DNA of 64,000 nt, from NCBI GenBank assembly GCA_964501905.1, contig CAZCTW010000001.1, positions 124,001-188,000 on the forward strand, in the 5' to 3' direction. The notes under the pieces were generated by a model, which was given only the letters and a program-made list of their open reading frames with translations, was not told where the DNA came from and searched no databases. Of this stretch, positions 26,334 through 34,896 are shown one piece after another. Position numbers and translations under genes: made by a program. The stretch comes from B69-G16 sp964501905 (lineage in GTDB: Archaea > Thermoproteota > Thermoprotei > Thermofilales > B69-G16). How positions within the stretch are numbered: position 1 is the first letter of the stretch; each line of letters begins with the position of its first letter.

Positions 26334-27149
26334 TCAAACTGCTAATTCGAGAAAACCTCTAACTTGATTATAGTTAAACACTGGGCCGTCTCTACAGACG
26401 TACTTACCGCTCACCATGCAATGGCCACAGAAGCCCATTCCGCACTTCATCAGCCTTTCAAGAGAGAAGAATATTCTATCTCCTGGGAAACCTAACTCGA
26501 GAAGTTTTCTGGTTACGAAGTGCATCATAATGGGAGGCCCGCACTGTATTGAGTAGGTTTCCCTGGGGTCTACCTCGATTTCATCGAAAAGCACAGTAAC
26601 AACCCCCGTCCTACCTCTCCAATTCTCATCTCCCATGTCGACCGTTAAGTGAACATCTATCTTTTCTTTCCACTTTTCTAGCTCTTTTTTGAAAACTATA
26701 TCCTTGGGAGTCCTGGCCCCGTAGAGCAAAGTGACCTCTCCGTAATCCTCGCGGTTGGCTATTACATACTCTATTGCGGGTTTTAGCGGCGCTATGCCTA
26801 TGCCTCCCCCAATTAGCAACACGTTCATCCCCTTCATCTCTTCAATCGGCCACCCGTTCCCAAACGGGCCTCTAACTCCAACCACGCCGCCCTCCCCCAG
26901 CTTGAACAGAGCCGATGTTAAGACCCCTACCCTCCGCACAGTTACCTCGAGAAAATCCCTATGGAGGGGAGAGGAGGATATCGAAAATGGAGCCTCTCCA
27001 TAGCCGAAAACCGTTAACTCGATGAACTGTCCCGGAGTGAAAGCTAAGCCGCCGCCCTCCTTTAACCGTAGCCTAAACGTCTTTACTCCAGGAGTTTCAT
27101 CTCTCGTCTCTTCTATCACAGCTAACTTAGGGATATACGGATTTTTCAA
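26334..27149 (-). CDS. hydG: Sulfhydrogenase gamma subunit, FAD/NAD(P)-binding
   Basis: A 271-residue member of the ferredoxin-NADP reductase group. The FAD site is PFSISSSP near 55. The nucleotide-binding loop is LLIGGGIGIAPLKP (about 111-124). The C-terminal Cys-rich motif MKCGMGFCGHCMVSG (plus a later Cys) binds a [2Fe-2S] cluster. It passes electrons between the hydrogenase and NADP(H). It starts at TTG overlapping the hydB stop (TTGA), so translation is coupled. The gene order hydB-G-D-A equals that in Thermococcales. Confidence 0.92.
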   Translation of the reverse strand: MKNPYIPKLAVIEETRDETPGVKTFRLRLKEGGGLAFTPGQFIELTVFGYGEAPFSISSSPLHRDFLEVTVRRVGVLTSALFKLGEGGVVGVRGPFGNGWPIEEMKGMNVLLIGGGIGIAPLKPAIEYVIANREDYGEVTLLYGARTPKDIVFKKELEKWKEKIDVHLTVDMGDENWRGRTGVVTVLFDEIEVDPRETYSIQCGPPIMMHFVTRKLLELGFPGDRIFFSLERLMKCGMGFCGHCMVSGKYVCRDGPVFNYNQVRGFLELAV

Positions 27150-28192
27150 AGCTTAACCACCTCTTTCACGATTTCTCTAATATCTATCCCGGCAGGACAG
27201 GATTCTATACACCTACCACATCCCGTACAGGAAATAGAGCCTATCTCGTCCACCGAGTAACAGTACTTGTGATATATTCTCTGTTTTATCCTAGATAGCC
27301 TCTCCTTTCTGAAAACTAAGCCTCCAGCTACTCTCGTAAAGCTCAGGAAGTGGCAGGAATCCCAGACTCTCACTCTTTTACCGCTTTTTAAATCGAAGTT
27401 AGGGTCATCGTATATATCGAAACACCTACAGGTTGGGCAGACGAAGTTACACTTTCCACAGGCTAGACAACGCTCTCCATACTCCTCCCAGAGCTTCGCG
27501 TTAAAGTTTTTGACGAGCAAATCGTGTAATTTTCGGAGGTCTGGTAGCGGGCGTTCTCTAATTTTCGACTCTACTTCTGAAACTATCTTCTCCTTCTCTT
27601 CCAGATCGCTCCTAGAGGCTTCTTTGAAGAGATCTATATTGTATTTAACTAACCTCTCCCCACGCTTGCTCCCGATCTCTACTAGGTAACGATCGCCTAA
27701 ATTAGTTAACAGTAGGTCGAAACCATCTTGTAGAGAGGGGCCGCTTCCAGTGTAGGCACAGAAACAGTATTCCTCCGGCTTATCGCAAGTTAAGCCTATG
27801 ATTATCGTATTTCTTCGGCGAGCTTCATAGTAAGGATCGCGGAACTCTCCTATGAAAACCTTGTCTAAAATTTTCAAACTCTGAATATCACAAGGCCTAG
27901 CTCCGATGAGAACACGCCTCAATCCCTCTAACTCTTCACATTTATCGTGAATGACAACTTCTTTGTCTGCCAGCTCGTAGGTAAACAGTATCTCCTTCTC
28001 CGGGAAGAAGAAGCGCTTAGGGGGGAGCAGGGTGTGTCCCTCATATTCTATGGCCGCTTTATAAGGGTCTGATATCAAACTGAAGAATGCCCTTCCGCCG
28101 TTCTTTACAGGAGCTATTACTTGAAAATTCTCTAGCAGTCTTTCAATAAATTCGACAACGGTATCCCTAGATATAGTCTTTGCATAATCCAT
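27146..28192 (-). CDS. hydB: Sulfhydrogenase beta subunit, iron-sulfur protein
   Basis: A 348-residue subunit with two [4Fe-4S] motifs near the C-terminus, CLACGKCNFVCPTC (about 243-256) and CTGCGRCIESCP (about 326-337). It resembles HydB and AsrA, which join the hydrogenase module to the flavoprotein. It is the first gene of hydBGDA. An AT-rich divergent promoter region with a perfect palindrome lies upstream (28193-28344). ATG start with GAGGTGG before it. Confidence 0.92.
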   Translation of the reverse strand: MDYAKTISRDTVVEFIERLLENFQVIAPVKNGGRAFFSLISDPYKAAIEYEGHTLLPPKRFFFPEKEILFTYELADKEVVIHDKCEELEGLRRVLIGARPCDIQSLKILDKVFIGEFRDPYYEARRRNTIIIGLTCDKPEEYCFCAYTGSGPSLQDGFDLLLTNLGDRYLVEIGSKRGERLVKYNIDLFKEASRSDLEEKEKIVSEVESKIRERPLPDLRKLHDLLVKNFNAKLWEEYGERCLACGKCNFVCPTCRCFDIYDDPNFDLKSGKRVRVWDSCHFLSFTRVAGGLVFRKERLSRIKQRIYHKYCYSVDEIGSISCTGCGRCIESCPAGIDIREIVKEVVKL

Positions 28193-28264
28193 GCATCCAC
28201 CTCTAGATAACTCAAGCTCTTTATATATTAAAATTTTGATAATTTCAAGTTTATATTATTTAAT

Positions 28265-28277
28265 ATAGTTAAACTAT
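28265..28277. promoter_or_regulatory. Palindrome in the hydB / ECF S-component divergent promoter region
   Basis: ATAGTT-A-AACTAT is a perfect 6-bp dyad around one base. It sits in the gap between two divergent genes, with TATA-like sequence for hydB at about 28209-28222. It is a candidate operator; AT-rich DNA can make such dyads by chance. Confidence 0.35.
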
Positions 28278-28344
28278 TTAATCATGCTATGAACTTTTAA
28301 AATTAGATTTAAATTTGAGACTTTATTTAGGGTTCCGGGGGAAT

Positions 28345-29148
28345 ATGAGGAAGAGCTTATACGTGACCGTAACTGCTGTCTGCGCAGCTCTCTATGCTGT
28401 AGGCTCCTACGCGACAAGTTACATAGAATCTCCATGGGGTATAGGGCAGTTTAGGCCGGCAATAGTGATACCGGCTTTCTTCGCTATAGTCTTCGGGCCG
28501 TGGGTAGGCGGTATAGGAGCAGCGCTCGGAACTTTTATACAGAGTATATTTAGGTACGGCCATCCCTGGCTCACCCTAGTATCGGGAACTCCTGCGAATT
28601 TTATAGCGTTTTTCTCGCTGGGCTACCTGCTTCACAGGAAATTCACGTGGGCCCGCTTTGTCGCGTCAAGCATAGCCGTGCTCATAGCGGCTAACTTTGT
28701 CTGCGCGATAGGAGTTCTAGCATACTTCGTAGCCACCGGCGCATTTCCATCAAATCTGCCGTATATGTTCTACTTAGGGTTCGTGGTAGGCCTAACTCTC
28801 TGGTGGTACATAACGATGCTGCCGTTCCTACTTATCCTAACGCCCGTGTTGATAAAATCGACAGCTATGATAATCCCGCACTTCATGCCGGAGCACTTGG
28901 TGGAGGCCAGCTTGAAGAGCGAGATACCTTCGAGGATGCTGAGCGGCGTGTTGGTAATCTCCGGCTTCGGAATGGTGGTCATCGGCTTAGCTACTTTCCT
29001 GCCCGGTTCAGAGGCTTTAGTTATCGCCTATAAGCCAGCAGTGAGGCAGATTATATTGAGCGGGATAAGGCTGATGTTCCTACTAACTGGTGGCGGGTGT
29101 ACTGCGACTGGTGCTCTATTTTATATCCTAAAGTTATTCTCTAAATGA
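28345..29148 (+). CDS. Membrane protein resembling an ECF transporter S-component
   Basis: A 267-residue protein with about six or seven hydrophobic helices. The N-terminal third (ALYAVGSYATSYI, GQFRPAIVIPAFFAIVFGP, VGGIGAALGTFIQS) fits S-components that bind vitamins or metals and dock on EcfA/EcfT. The frame is open to TTG at 28315, but ATG at 28345 has GGGGGA just before it. It is divergent from hydBGDA. Substrate unknown. Confidence 0.65.
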   Translation: MRKSLYVTVTAVCAALYAVGSYATSYIESPWGIGQFRPAIVIPAFFAIVFGPWVGGIGAALGTFIQSIFRYGHPWLTLVSGTPANFIAFFSLGYLLHRKFTWARFVASSIAVLIAANFVCAIGVLAYFVATGAFPSNLPYMFYLGFVVGLTLWWYITMLPFLLILTPVLIKSTAMIIPHFMPEHLVEASLKSEIPSRMLSGVLVISGFGMVVIGLATFLPGSEALVIAYKPAVRQIILSGIRLMFLLTGGGCTATGALFYILKLFSK

Positions 29149-29250
29149 TTAAGCTGCAGACTTGACATATTTATAAAAAGTCTTATAAAAAATAGCGAAA
29201 AAGATAGATAGTAACTATGAAGACATGAAGAAGGTCTAGGACGTGATATT

Positions 29251-29994
29251 ATGAAGCTGGTTTTTTTGGGGATTGCGGGTAGCGTCCCTGCGAGGAAACA
29301 CAATACGGTGAGCCTCCTCGTAGAGAATTACTTGCTGGATTGCGGAGAGGGGGCTGTAAGGGCTCTGCAAGAGCTAGGCTTGATAGACCTTGTGGACAAA
29401 GTGCTTATAACTCACATTCATGCAGACCACTTTTCCGGATTGATATCCCTTATATGGTACTACATGTTGACGGGAAGAGAGAAAGAGTTATTAATAGTAG
29501 GACCTCGGGGGTTAGAGGCGGCGACGCTGAACGTTTTAAAGAATTTAAATACCCCCATGGCTAGAGTTAAATCCTGGCTTGAGTTTCAAGAATTGGATGC
29601 CGGAGACCATTTAGGGGAGATTTCCACCGCTGAGGCCCGCCATTCGATACCCTCTTTAGCCTATCGTCTGAATTTGGAAAAACCAGTATGCTATACGGGC
29701 GATACTTCTCCTTCTGAGAGAATAGTCGAACTAGCTAAAAACTGCACGCTATTAATCCACGACTCCACATACCCTCCTGGAATGGAGGGGAAAGCGGCGA
29801 TGGATGGACATTCGACTGCTAAGGATGCTGGCGTCATAGCGGAAAAAGCTCGTGCAGAGATGCTCGCTCTAGTACATCTTCCTTTCTACCGATTTCCAGA
29901 TAATAGCTTCGTAAAGGAGTACATTGAAGGAGCTGCCCAGCAATTTAGAGGAAAAGTGTTTGTTCCAGAAGAACTTAAGCTATACATATTGTAA
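29251..29994 (+). CDS. Metallo-beta-lactamase-fold hydrolase, RNase Z-like
   Basis: A 247-residue protein with the full metal site: THIHADHFSG (HxHxDH near 50), H130 in ARHSIPS, the bridging Asp in YTGDTSPS near 150, and a late His in DGHSTAKDAG and VHLPF. The HST motif fits the RNase Z/arylsulfatase-like group, which trims tRNA 3' ends in archaea, although at 247 residues it is shorter than typical RNase Z (about 300). Another phosphodiesterase activity is possible. Confidence 0.78.
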   Translation: MKLVFLGIAGSVPARKHNTVSLLVENYLLDCGEGAVRALQELGLIDLVDKVLITHIHADHFSGLISLIWYYMLTGREKELLIVGPRGLEAATLNVLKNLNTPMARVKSWLEFQELDAGDHLGEISTAEARHSIPSLAYRLNLEKPVCYTGDTSPSERIVELAKNCTLLIHDSTYPPGMEGKAAMDGHSTAKDAGVIAEKARAEMLALVHLPFYRFPDNSFVKEYIEGAAQQFRGKVFVPEELKLYIL

Positions 29995-30299
29995 AAAGCG
30001 CTCTTAGCCTTCTTCCCAATAGTTCTCTACATGTTTCTTAAAATGCCCGAATATACCATGGTCCACAAATGTCCGTCTTTAAACGCCTAATCCTGTTGTC
30101 AGCTACATGCATACCGGGCCTCTTAAAACAATAGCTTGGCTTCGCCTATAGGCTTCTAAACTATTAGTCATGCTTCTCTTGAACCTAAGCGCTTGAGATC
30201 TAATTCTGAGAAAGCGAAAAAGTTAAGCTAATAATTTGAAATTCTTCGTCTGCTGATACAGTACTGCTTAGTACCGTCGCTTCAAAATATATAGTATTA
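29995..30299. other. Intergenic region before the ECF operon
   Basis: About 300 bases with stops in all frames. A TATA-like AAATATATAG at about 30284-30293 is suited to the ECF ATPase gene. I looked for a thiamin-pyrophosphate riboswitch because the operon looks thiamin-related, and did not find its conserved core. Confidence 0.45.
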
Positions 30300-30326
30300 G
30301 TGAATCTTGGACATGTAGGTGGAAAC

Positions 30327-31766
30327 TTGGGGAGAGCTCTAGAAGTGCGCGTAGAGGAAGCCGGGTATGAGTTAGGTAGCCCAGTGTTGAAAAATATCCA
30401 ACTCTGCCTAGATGAAGGCGAGTTATTGTTACTAGTAGGACCTACGGGCTCGGGTAAATCCACCTTCATAACTATGGTAACCGGGGTTTTAACAAACCTG
30501 CTCTACGGCTACGTGAGAGGATCTATTAAGTTGTTCGACATAAACCCGTTGGATCCCGAGGATTTTAAACTCGTGCCGAAATATATAGGAGTAGTGTTGC
30601 AGTCCCACGAGCTTCAGATAGCTATGCAGACTCCTCTCGATGAAGTTCTCTTCACTTTGGAAAATCTCGGGTTTGAAGATCCTCTCAGGAGGGCTAGGCA
30701 GGTGCTTGAGAGGTACGGTTTATTAGAGAAAGCTGAGGAGGATGTGGAGACTTTATCTGGAGGCGAGAAGAAGAGACTTTGCTTGGCCTCTTCTACAGTA
30801 CACGAGCCTAAGCTTTTCATCCTAGACGAGCCTACTGCAAACCTCGATCCTTGGGGAGCGGGCGAAGTTTTGAGATACGTCGTCGAGTTGAAGCGTGCAG
30901 GAAAAACTGTGATAATAACGGAGCATAAACCTGAGTATTTTCTCAATTTGGCCGATAAAGTAGCAATTATAGAAGATCAGTCTTTAAAGTTGGATTTAAA
31001 GCGTGCTAGAGAATTCGTGTTTTGTGAATGGGAGAGAATTGAGAAAGTTAAGAAAAACGGTGAAGTCGTTCGCGTAGAGAACTTAAAATTTAGATATTGC
31101 GATAAATGCCCCCTCGTCTTGAAGGGCGTATCTCTAAGCCTACGTGAGGGGGAAGTTGTAGCTATAATAGGTCCTAACGGCTCGGGCAAAACTACGCTCG
31201 GAAAATTAATTTCAGGCTTACTTAAGCCTCTCGAAGGCGTAGTAGAAGTGGTTGGGGCTATCCCTTGGAGGCTTAAATCTAAAAACTTGCTGAAAAAGGT
31301 GATCTACATTCCTCAGGAGCCGAACTACTTCTTTGTTAAGACCACCGTGCGAGGAGAGTTGGAGTTAGCTGCTAAGCATAGAGATTTAAAAATTGAAGAC
31401 TTGGTAGCGGATTGGGTGGAGCCGTGGATATTGGAGAAAATGGACGAATCACCCTACAGGTTGAGTTATGGACAGAAAAAATGGTTGACCTATACCCTGG
31501 CAAGGATATACGGACCTAGAGTTATGGTCTTCGACGAGCCCACCGCTGGCCTAGATCCTATCTTAGTGAACAAGTTCTTTAAATGGCTAAGTGAAGTAAA
31601 GCGGGAAAGCGTCACCTCGATATTGCTGACGCACGACGTTAGAGTCGTGGAGAGCGTAGCTGAGAGAGTCTTCATATTAGAGAGAGGGACACTAAAGGAA
31701 GTTGGCGTGGAAGAAGGGATTAGATACTTGAAAAAACCTGTCGAGGGATGGTTATTTGAAGGTTAG
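30327..31766 (+). CDS. ECF transporter ATPase with two fused ABC domains
   Basis: A protein of 479 residues with tandem ABC ATPase domains. The first has Walker A GPTGSGKST (about 38-46), signature LSGGEKKR and Walker B LFILDEPTANLDP. The second has GPNGSGKTT, a changed signature LSYGQKKW and VMVFDEPTAGLDP. This is the YkoD-like fused form of EcfA1-EcfA2 that drives uptake with EcfT and an S-component. The frame is open to GTG at 30300. TTG at 30327 is preferred because GGTGG precedes it and the TATA box is close to 30300, but this is uncertain. It overlaps ecfT by 11 bases. Confidence 0.88.
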   Translation: MGRALEVRVEEAGYELGSPVLKNIQLCLDEGELLLLVGPTGSGKSTFITMVTGVLTNLLYGYVRGSIKLFDINPLDPEDFKLVPKYIGVVLQSHELQIAMQTPLDEVLFTLENLGFEDPLRRARQVLERYGLLEKAEEDVETLSGGEKKRLCLASSTVHEPKLFILDEPTANLDPWGAGEVLRYVVELKRAGKTVIITEHKPEYFLNLADKVAIIEDQSLKLDLKRAREFVFCEWERIEKVKKNGEVVRVENLKFRYCDKCPLVLKGVSLSLREGEVVAIIGPNGSGKTTLGKLISGLLKPLEGVVEVVGAIPWRLKSKNLLKKVIYIPQEPNYFFVKTTVRGELELAAKHRDLKIEDLVADWVEPWILEKMDESPYRLSYGQKKWLTYTLARIYGPRVMVFDEPTAGLDPILVNKFFKWLSEVKRESVTSILLTHDVRVVESVAERVFILERGTLKEVGVEEGIRYLKKPVEGWLFEG

Positions 31767-32466
31767 GGTTAATCCATCGATTTTATTCTTTTACGGATTA
31801 GCTTTGACAATCTTAGCCTTTATTCTGGGAAGTTTAAAACCTTTGGCTATCCTAGCCTCCGTAAACTTAGCGGTTGGACTGGCCCTAGGTTTTAAAAGAT
31901 ACAAATCTTTGATCGCGGCTTTCCTTTTAAGCTTAGCTGGAGTAGCCGTTAATGCTTTGATCTTCGCGGGGGGTGAGCCTATATATTATGTAGGACCCGT
32001 AGCTATTAGATCGGGGACTGTTAGGGGCTTTATCGAAGTCTCGCTTAAGCTAGCTTTAATGTTTAGCGCGACTTTGATTTTCTCCTCGTTAACGAATCCA
32101 AGAGAACTTCTTAAATCACTAGAATCTGAACTGGGCTTACCGAAACAGGTGTCATTTACGGTCTCGCTATCCCTTAGACTTTTGAGGATATTTGAATCCG
32201 ATATCTCCGAGATACAGGCAATAAGGAGGAGTAGAGGTCTGCGAGTAGCTCCTTTAACTCCCTCAGATTGGGACTCATTCTTATCTCCGCTTTTAAGCTT
32301 GGGCCTCGAGAGAGGAAGGTGGATAGGCATAGCCGCCGAGCTTAGAGGTTTTTCTCTCAGGAAAACTAAAAAAACATGTTTAAAACCCAGTTTTCTAGAT
32401 TTCCTTCTTTTAATCCTTTTACTGGTTGAGGTCTTAATCTCTCTAATTTTCGGAAATGTATTTTAA
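31756..32466 (+). CDS. ECF transporter transmembrane coupling protein (EcfT)
   Basis: A 236-residue membrane protein with four to six helices. Both coupling motifs are present: RSRGLR (about 155-160) and AELRGFS near 195, whose Ala-Arg-Gly type helices sit in grooves of the two ATPase domains. It starts at TTG inside the end of the ATPase gene, showing translational coupling. It is shorter than the bacterial protein by a few helices' worth of loop but has all needed motifs. Confidence 0.87.
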   Translation: MKVRVNPSILFFYGLALTILAFILGSLKPLAILASVNLAVGLALGFKRYKSLIAAFLLSLAGVAVNALIFAGGEPIYYVGPVAIRSGTVRGFIEVSLKLALMFSATLIFSSLTNPRELLKSLESELGLPKQVSFTVSLSLRLLRIFESDISEIQAIRRSRGLRVAPLTPSDWDSFLSPLLSLGLERGRWIGIAAELRGFSLRKTKKTCLKPSFLDFLLLILLLVEVLISLIFGNVF

Positions 32467-32516
32467 ACATTTTACATAAGGAGCATTTTTAAGATCGAAG
32501 CTATCTATTCCTAAAT

Positions 32517-33035
32517 ATGAAGCTCGACTACACTACAGTTGACCTGGCAATATTGGCAGTCGTAGCAGCTCTCTTCGGCGCTGTTTTTGCTGTCGCGTGG
32601 ACTCCTTACTACGCTATAAAGGCTTTAGGAGGTAAACCCGTAGCAGTGCTATTGACCTATGGCATTTGGTATATGGCAGCTCCGCTCGCCGCTACCTTGT
32701 TAAAAAAGCCGGGCTCTGCCCTCCTCGGGGAGACTTTGGCGGGATTGATTGAATCTCTTATACCCCAGATAGGCGGCTTCTCCTCACTTATATACGCGTT
32801 CTTTCAAGGATTGTTCTCCGAGATCGTCTATGCCTCAAGCCGATACAAGAAGTTCGGGAGCTTACAGGCAGTGACGGCAGGTGCTCTGCCAGCTATACCT
32901 TCAATCCTATTAGATATATTCCTATGGGGATCCGTATACCCGCTCGAGGTCTTCGTTATGCTCTTGGTGCTGGCCGCGGCTAGCGGAGCAATCTACGGAT
33001 TTATAGCCTACAATGTCGCTAAGAGATTACGCTAA
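32517..33035 (+). CDS. ykoE: ECF S-component, YkoE-like (thiamin precursor uptake)
   Basis: A 172-residue protein with about six hydrophobic segments. The pattern KKPGSALLGETLAGLIESLIPQ (two short blocks: KPGSALLGE and AGLIESL) and the aromatic-rich first helices are typical of YkoE, the substrate subunit for hydroxymethylpyrimidine or thiamin. The order ATPase-EcfT-YkoE equals the ykoD-C-E set. The downstream PfkB kinase would suit phosphorylation of an imported precursor. Substrate is inferred from family. Confidence 0.7.
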   Translation: MKLDYTTVDLAILAVVAALFGAVFAVAWTPYYAIKALGGKPVAVLLTYGIWYMAAPLAATLLKKPGSALLGETLAGLIESLIPQIGGFSSLIYAFFQGLFSEIVYASSRYKKFGSLQAVTAGALPAIPSILLDIFLWGSVYPLEVFVMLLVLAAASGAIYGFIAYNVAKRLR

Positions 33036-33068
33036 GAAAATATACCTTTTTTAAGCCAATTATATCGC

Positions 33069-33965
33069 GTGGCAGAAGTCGTGGTCTTTGGATCGATAGC
33101 TGTAGATCATCTAATTCTAGTCGATAGGTTCCCCGACTGGGACGAAGTTAAAATTGTAAAGACGTTCTCGATAGAGCCTGGTGGCTCGGCCGCGAATGTG
33201 GCCTACACTTTGGCCAAGCTCGGCGTTAAGGTTTCACTTATAAGCAAGGTCGGAGGAGACTACTGGGCTAGGCTTTCTTTAAATTCGTTAAGAAAAGCTG
33301 GCGTAAATGTATCTCGTGTCATCGTCGACGAGAAGTTGAAAACCGTACACGCCTATATAGTCGTGGTTAGAGGTAAGAAAGTAGTGTTCGTGCCCCTAGC
33401 CGACGATTTAGCGCTCTCGCCGAGTTCTCCAAGTGAAATTGATTTCTCTCTCATCGACAAGTGTAGGCTCGTCTACCTCGGCGAGGTTTTCTTAGAAGTA
33501 GCTAGGGTTATAGCTGAGTATTCCCGAGAAAGGGGGAAGACTGTCGTATACAGGGTTACGACGCCCTACGCTAAGAAGGGATTCGAGAATTTAAAGAACG
33601 TACTGTCACGAGTAGACATCCTATTGTTAAACTCTAAGAGCTGGGAGCTACTGGAGGCTTCGGGAGCTAGAATAGATGAATTGCTAGATATGGGTATAGA
33701 CTATGTCGTGGTGACTATGGGTGAGAAAGGGGTTGAAGTTAACGGTATATTACTAAAACCTCCTCCTTTAGAGGTTAGAGTCCTAGATACTACTGGGTGT
33801 GGAGATGCGTTCGCCGCTGGCTTAATTAAAAAACTGCTAGAGGGTGCAAGGGTGGAGGAGGCAGTTCGCTTTGGAATGATTCTCGCATACTACATCGCTT
33901 CCGAGCTCGGAGCTAGAAAAGGTGTTGATAAATTCGTTAAGAATGTCTATATCTCTACCGAATAG
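33069..33965 (+). CDS. PfkB/ribokinase-family sugar or precursor kinase
   Basis: A 298-residue PfkB-family kinase. The substrate motif is GGSAANVAYTLAKLG (about 38-52). The ATP/anion-hole motif with the catalytic Asp is DTTGCGDAFAAGL near 243. The gene starts at GTG with a TATA-like AATATACC about 20 bases before it, which suggests a leaderless transcript. It lies 33 bases after the YkoE-like gene. Substrates in this family include ribose, nucleosides, fructose phosphates and hydroxymethylpyrimidine, so the transporter context is suggestive but not decisive. Confidence 0.82.
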   Translation: MAEVVVFGSIAVDHLILVDRFPDWDEVKIVKTFSIEPGGSAANVAYTLAKLGVKVSLISKVGGDYWARLSLNSLRKAGVNVSRVIVDEKLKTVHAYIVVVRGKKVVFVPLADDLALSPSSPSEIDFSLIDKCRLVYLGEVFLEVARVIAEYSRERGKTVVYRVTTPYAKKGFENLKNVLSRVDILLLNSKSWELLEASGARIDELLDMGIDYVVVTMGEKGVEVNGILLKPPPLEVRVLDTTGCGDAFAAGLIKKLLEGARVEEAVRFGMILAYYIASELGARKGVDKFVKNVYISTE

Positions 33966-33974
33966 CAAGAGTTA

Positions 33975-34619
33975 CTATTTGGTTTTCGCCTCAAATTCAC
34001 AGTATGAATCACCGGTGGTAATGCACTTGGTCTCGACCACCTTCGCTTCTCTACCCCAGAGTTTTGATAGAAAGCCCGCTAGCATTCCTCTGAATACCTG
34101 ACCATTCGGTTCTTCGCTTTTTACACCTATGCACTCTAGTAACTCTTTAACAATTATTCTACAATACGCCTTGTCAATATAGCGTTCAAGTTTGAACCTT
34201 CCATGACCTAAGCTCTCGTTGTAAAGGAGCATATACTCTAGAGATCTTTTATTGTCGTTAAAATACGAGGATACCTTCTCTGCCAGAGCTTCGCCAGCCC
34301 TAAGCCCCATATGGTACATTATGGCTAGACCGCCATCTCCTAGCTCTCTAAGCATGCCGAATAAGTAATGCATATCTTCAAGCGTGAACACAGCTAGCCT
34401 AGCCTCTCCGTGAGTTAGCGGGAGGTCTAGCAGTTCGATACGCTTTACAAGAGGCATAAGATCCAGTTTAGTTAGCAGCTCCGCTGGGGTTAGATCTGAA
34501 TCTGTTAAATCTAAGAAGAAAGTTGCATGAATTAGATCCCAGCCAGGATGAGCCTGCACTACGCAGCTAAGCATTCTTATTCCATATTTGGAGAAGAGCA
34601 TAATAAGGCTCGATGGCAT
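33975..34619 (-). CDS. V4R-domain ligand-binding protein with lost 5' end
   Basis: A 214-residue protein paralogous to that at 39737. An ACT-like N-terminal part (LSCVVQAHPGWDLIHATFFLDL) is followed by a V4R domain with LGHGRFKLERYI, the ligand loop RGMLAGFLSKLWGRE and the Cys-containing end ITTGDSYCEF. V4R domains bind small hydrophobic or pterin-like ligands and serve as sensors. The paralogue has about 30 more N-terminal residues. The matching sequence here (FPERRIVVVSVELE, bases about 34630-34688) is in another frame, after a perfect 12-base tandem duplication at 34665-34688. So the gene is either frameshifted at its start or begins at ATG 34619 as a shorter protein. Confidence 0.7.
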   Translation of the reverse strand: MPSSLIMLFSKYGIRMLSCVVQAHPGWDLIHATFFLDLTDSDLTPAELLTKLDLMPLVKRIELLDLPLTHGEARLAVFTLEDMHYLFGMLRELGDGGLAIMYHMGLRAGEALAEKVSSYFNDNKRSLEYMLLYNESLGHGRFKLERYIDKAYCRIIVKELLECIGVKSEEPNGQVFRGMLAGFLSKLWGREAKVVETKCITTGDSYCEFEAKTK

Positions 34620-34896
34620 ATCCGGCCCTACTCTCGAGCTCGACGCTAACGACGACGATCCTCCGCTCGGGAAAATGCTCGGGAAAATACTTCCTTTAAA
34701 ATGGTTGTGTGATTTGGCCGCTCATCAAAATACCCCAATATTATATTCTGCACTTAAAAACGTGGTAGTACTCGATATATAAAATGTTTAATAGGTCTAC
34801 CAGTAAGATATGGAGAAATTCGTCCAGTGTTATAGCAGATTTTTATAAAAATTTGTAAGAAGTCGATGTAAAAACGGGTTAACCCGAAGATCCTCG

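Noticed and set aside
29995..30299. TPP riboswitch before the ECF operon
   Set aside because: A short CTGAGA-like match exists, but the second conserved part and the stems are missing.
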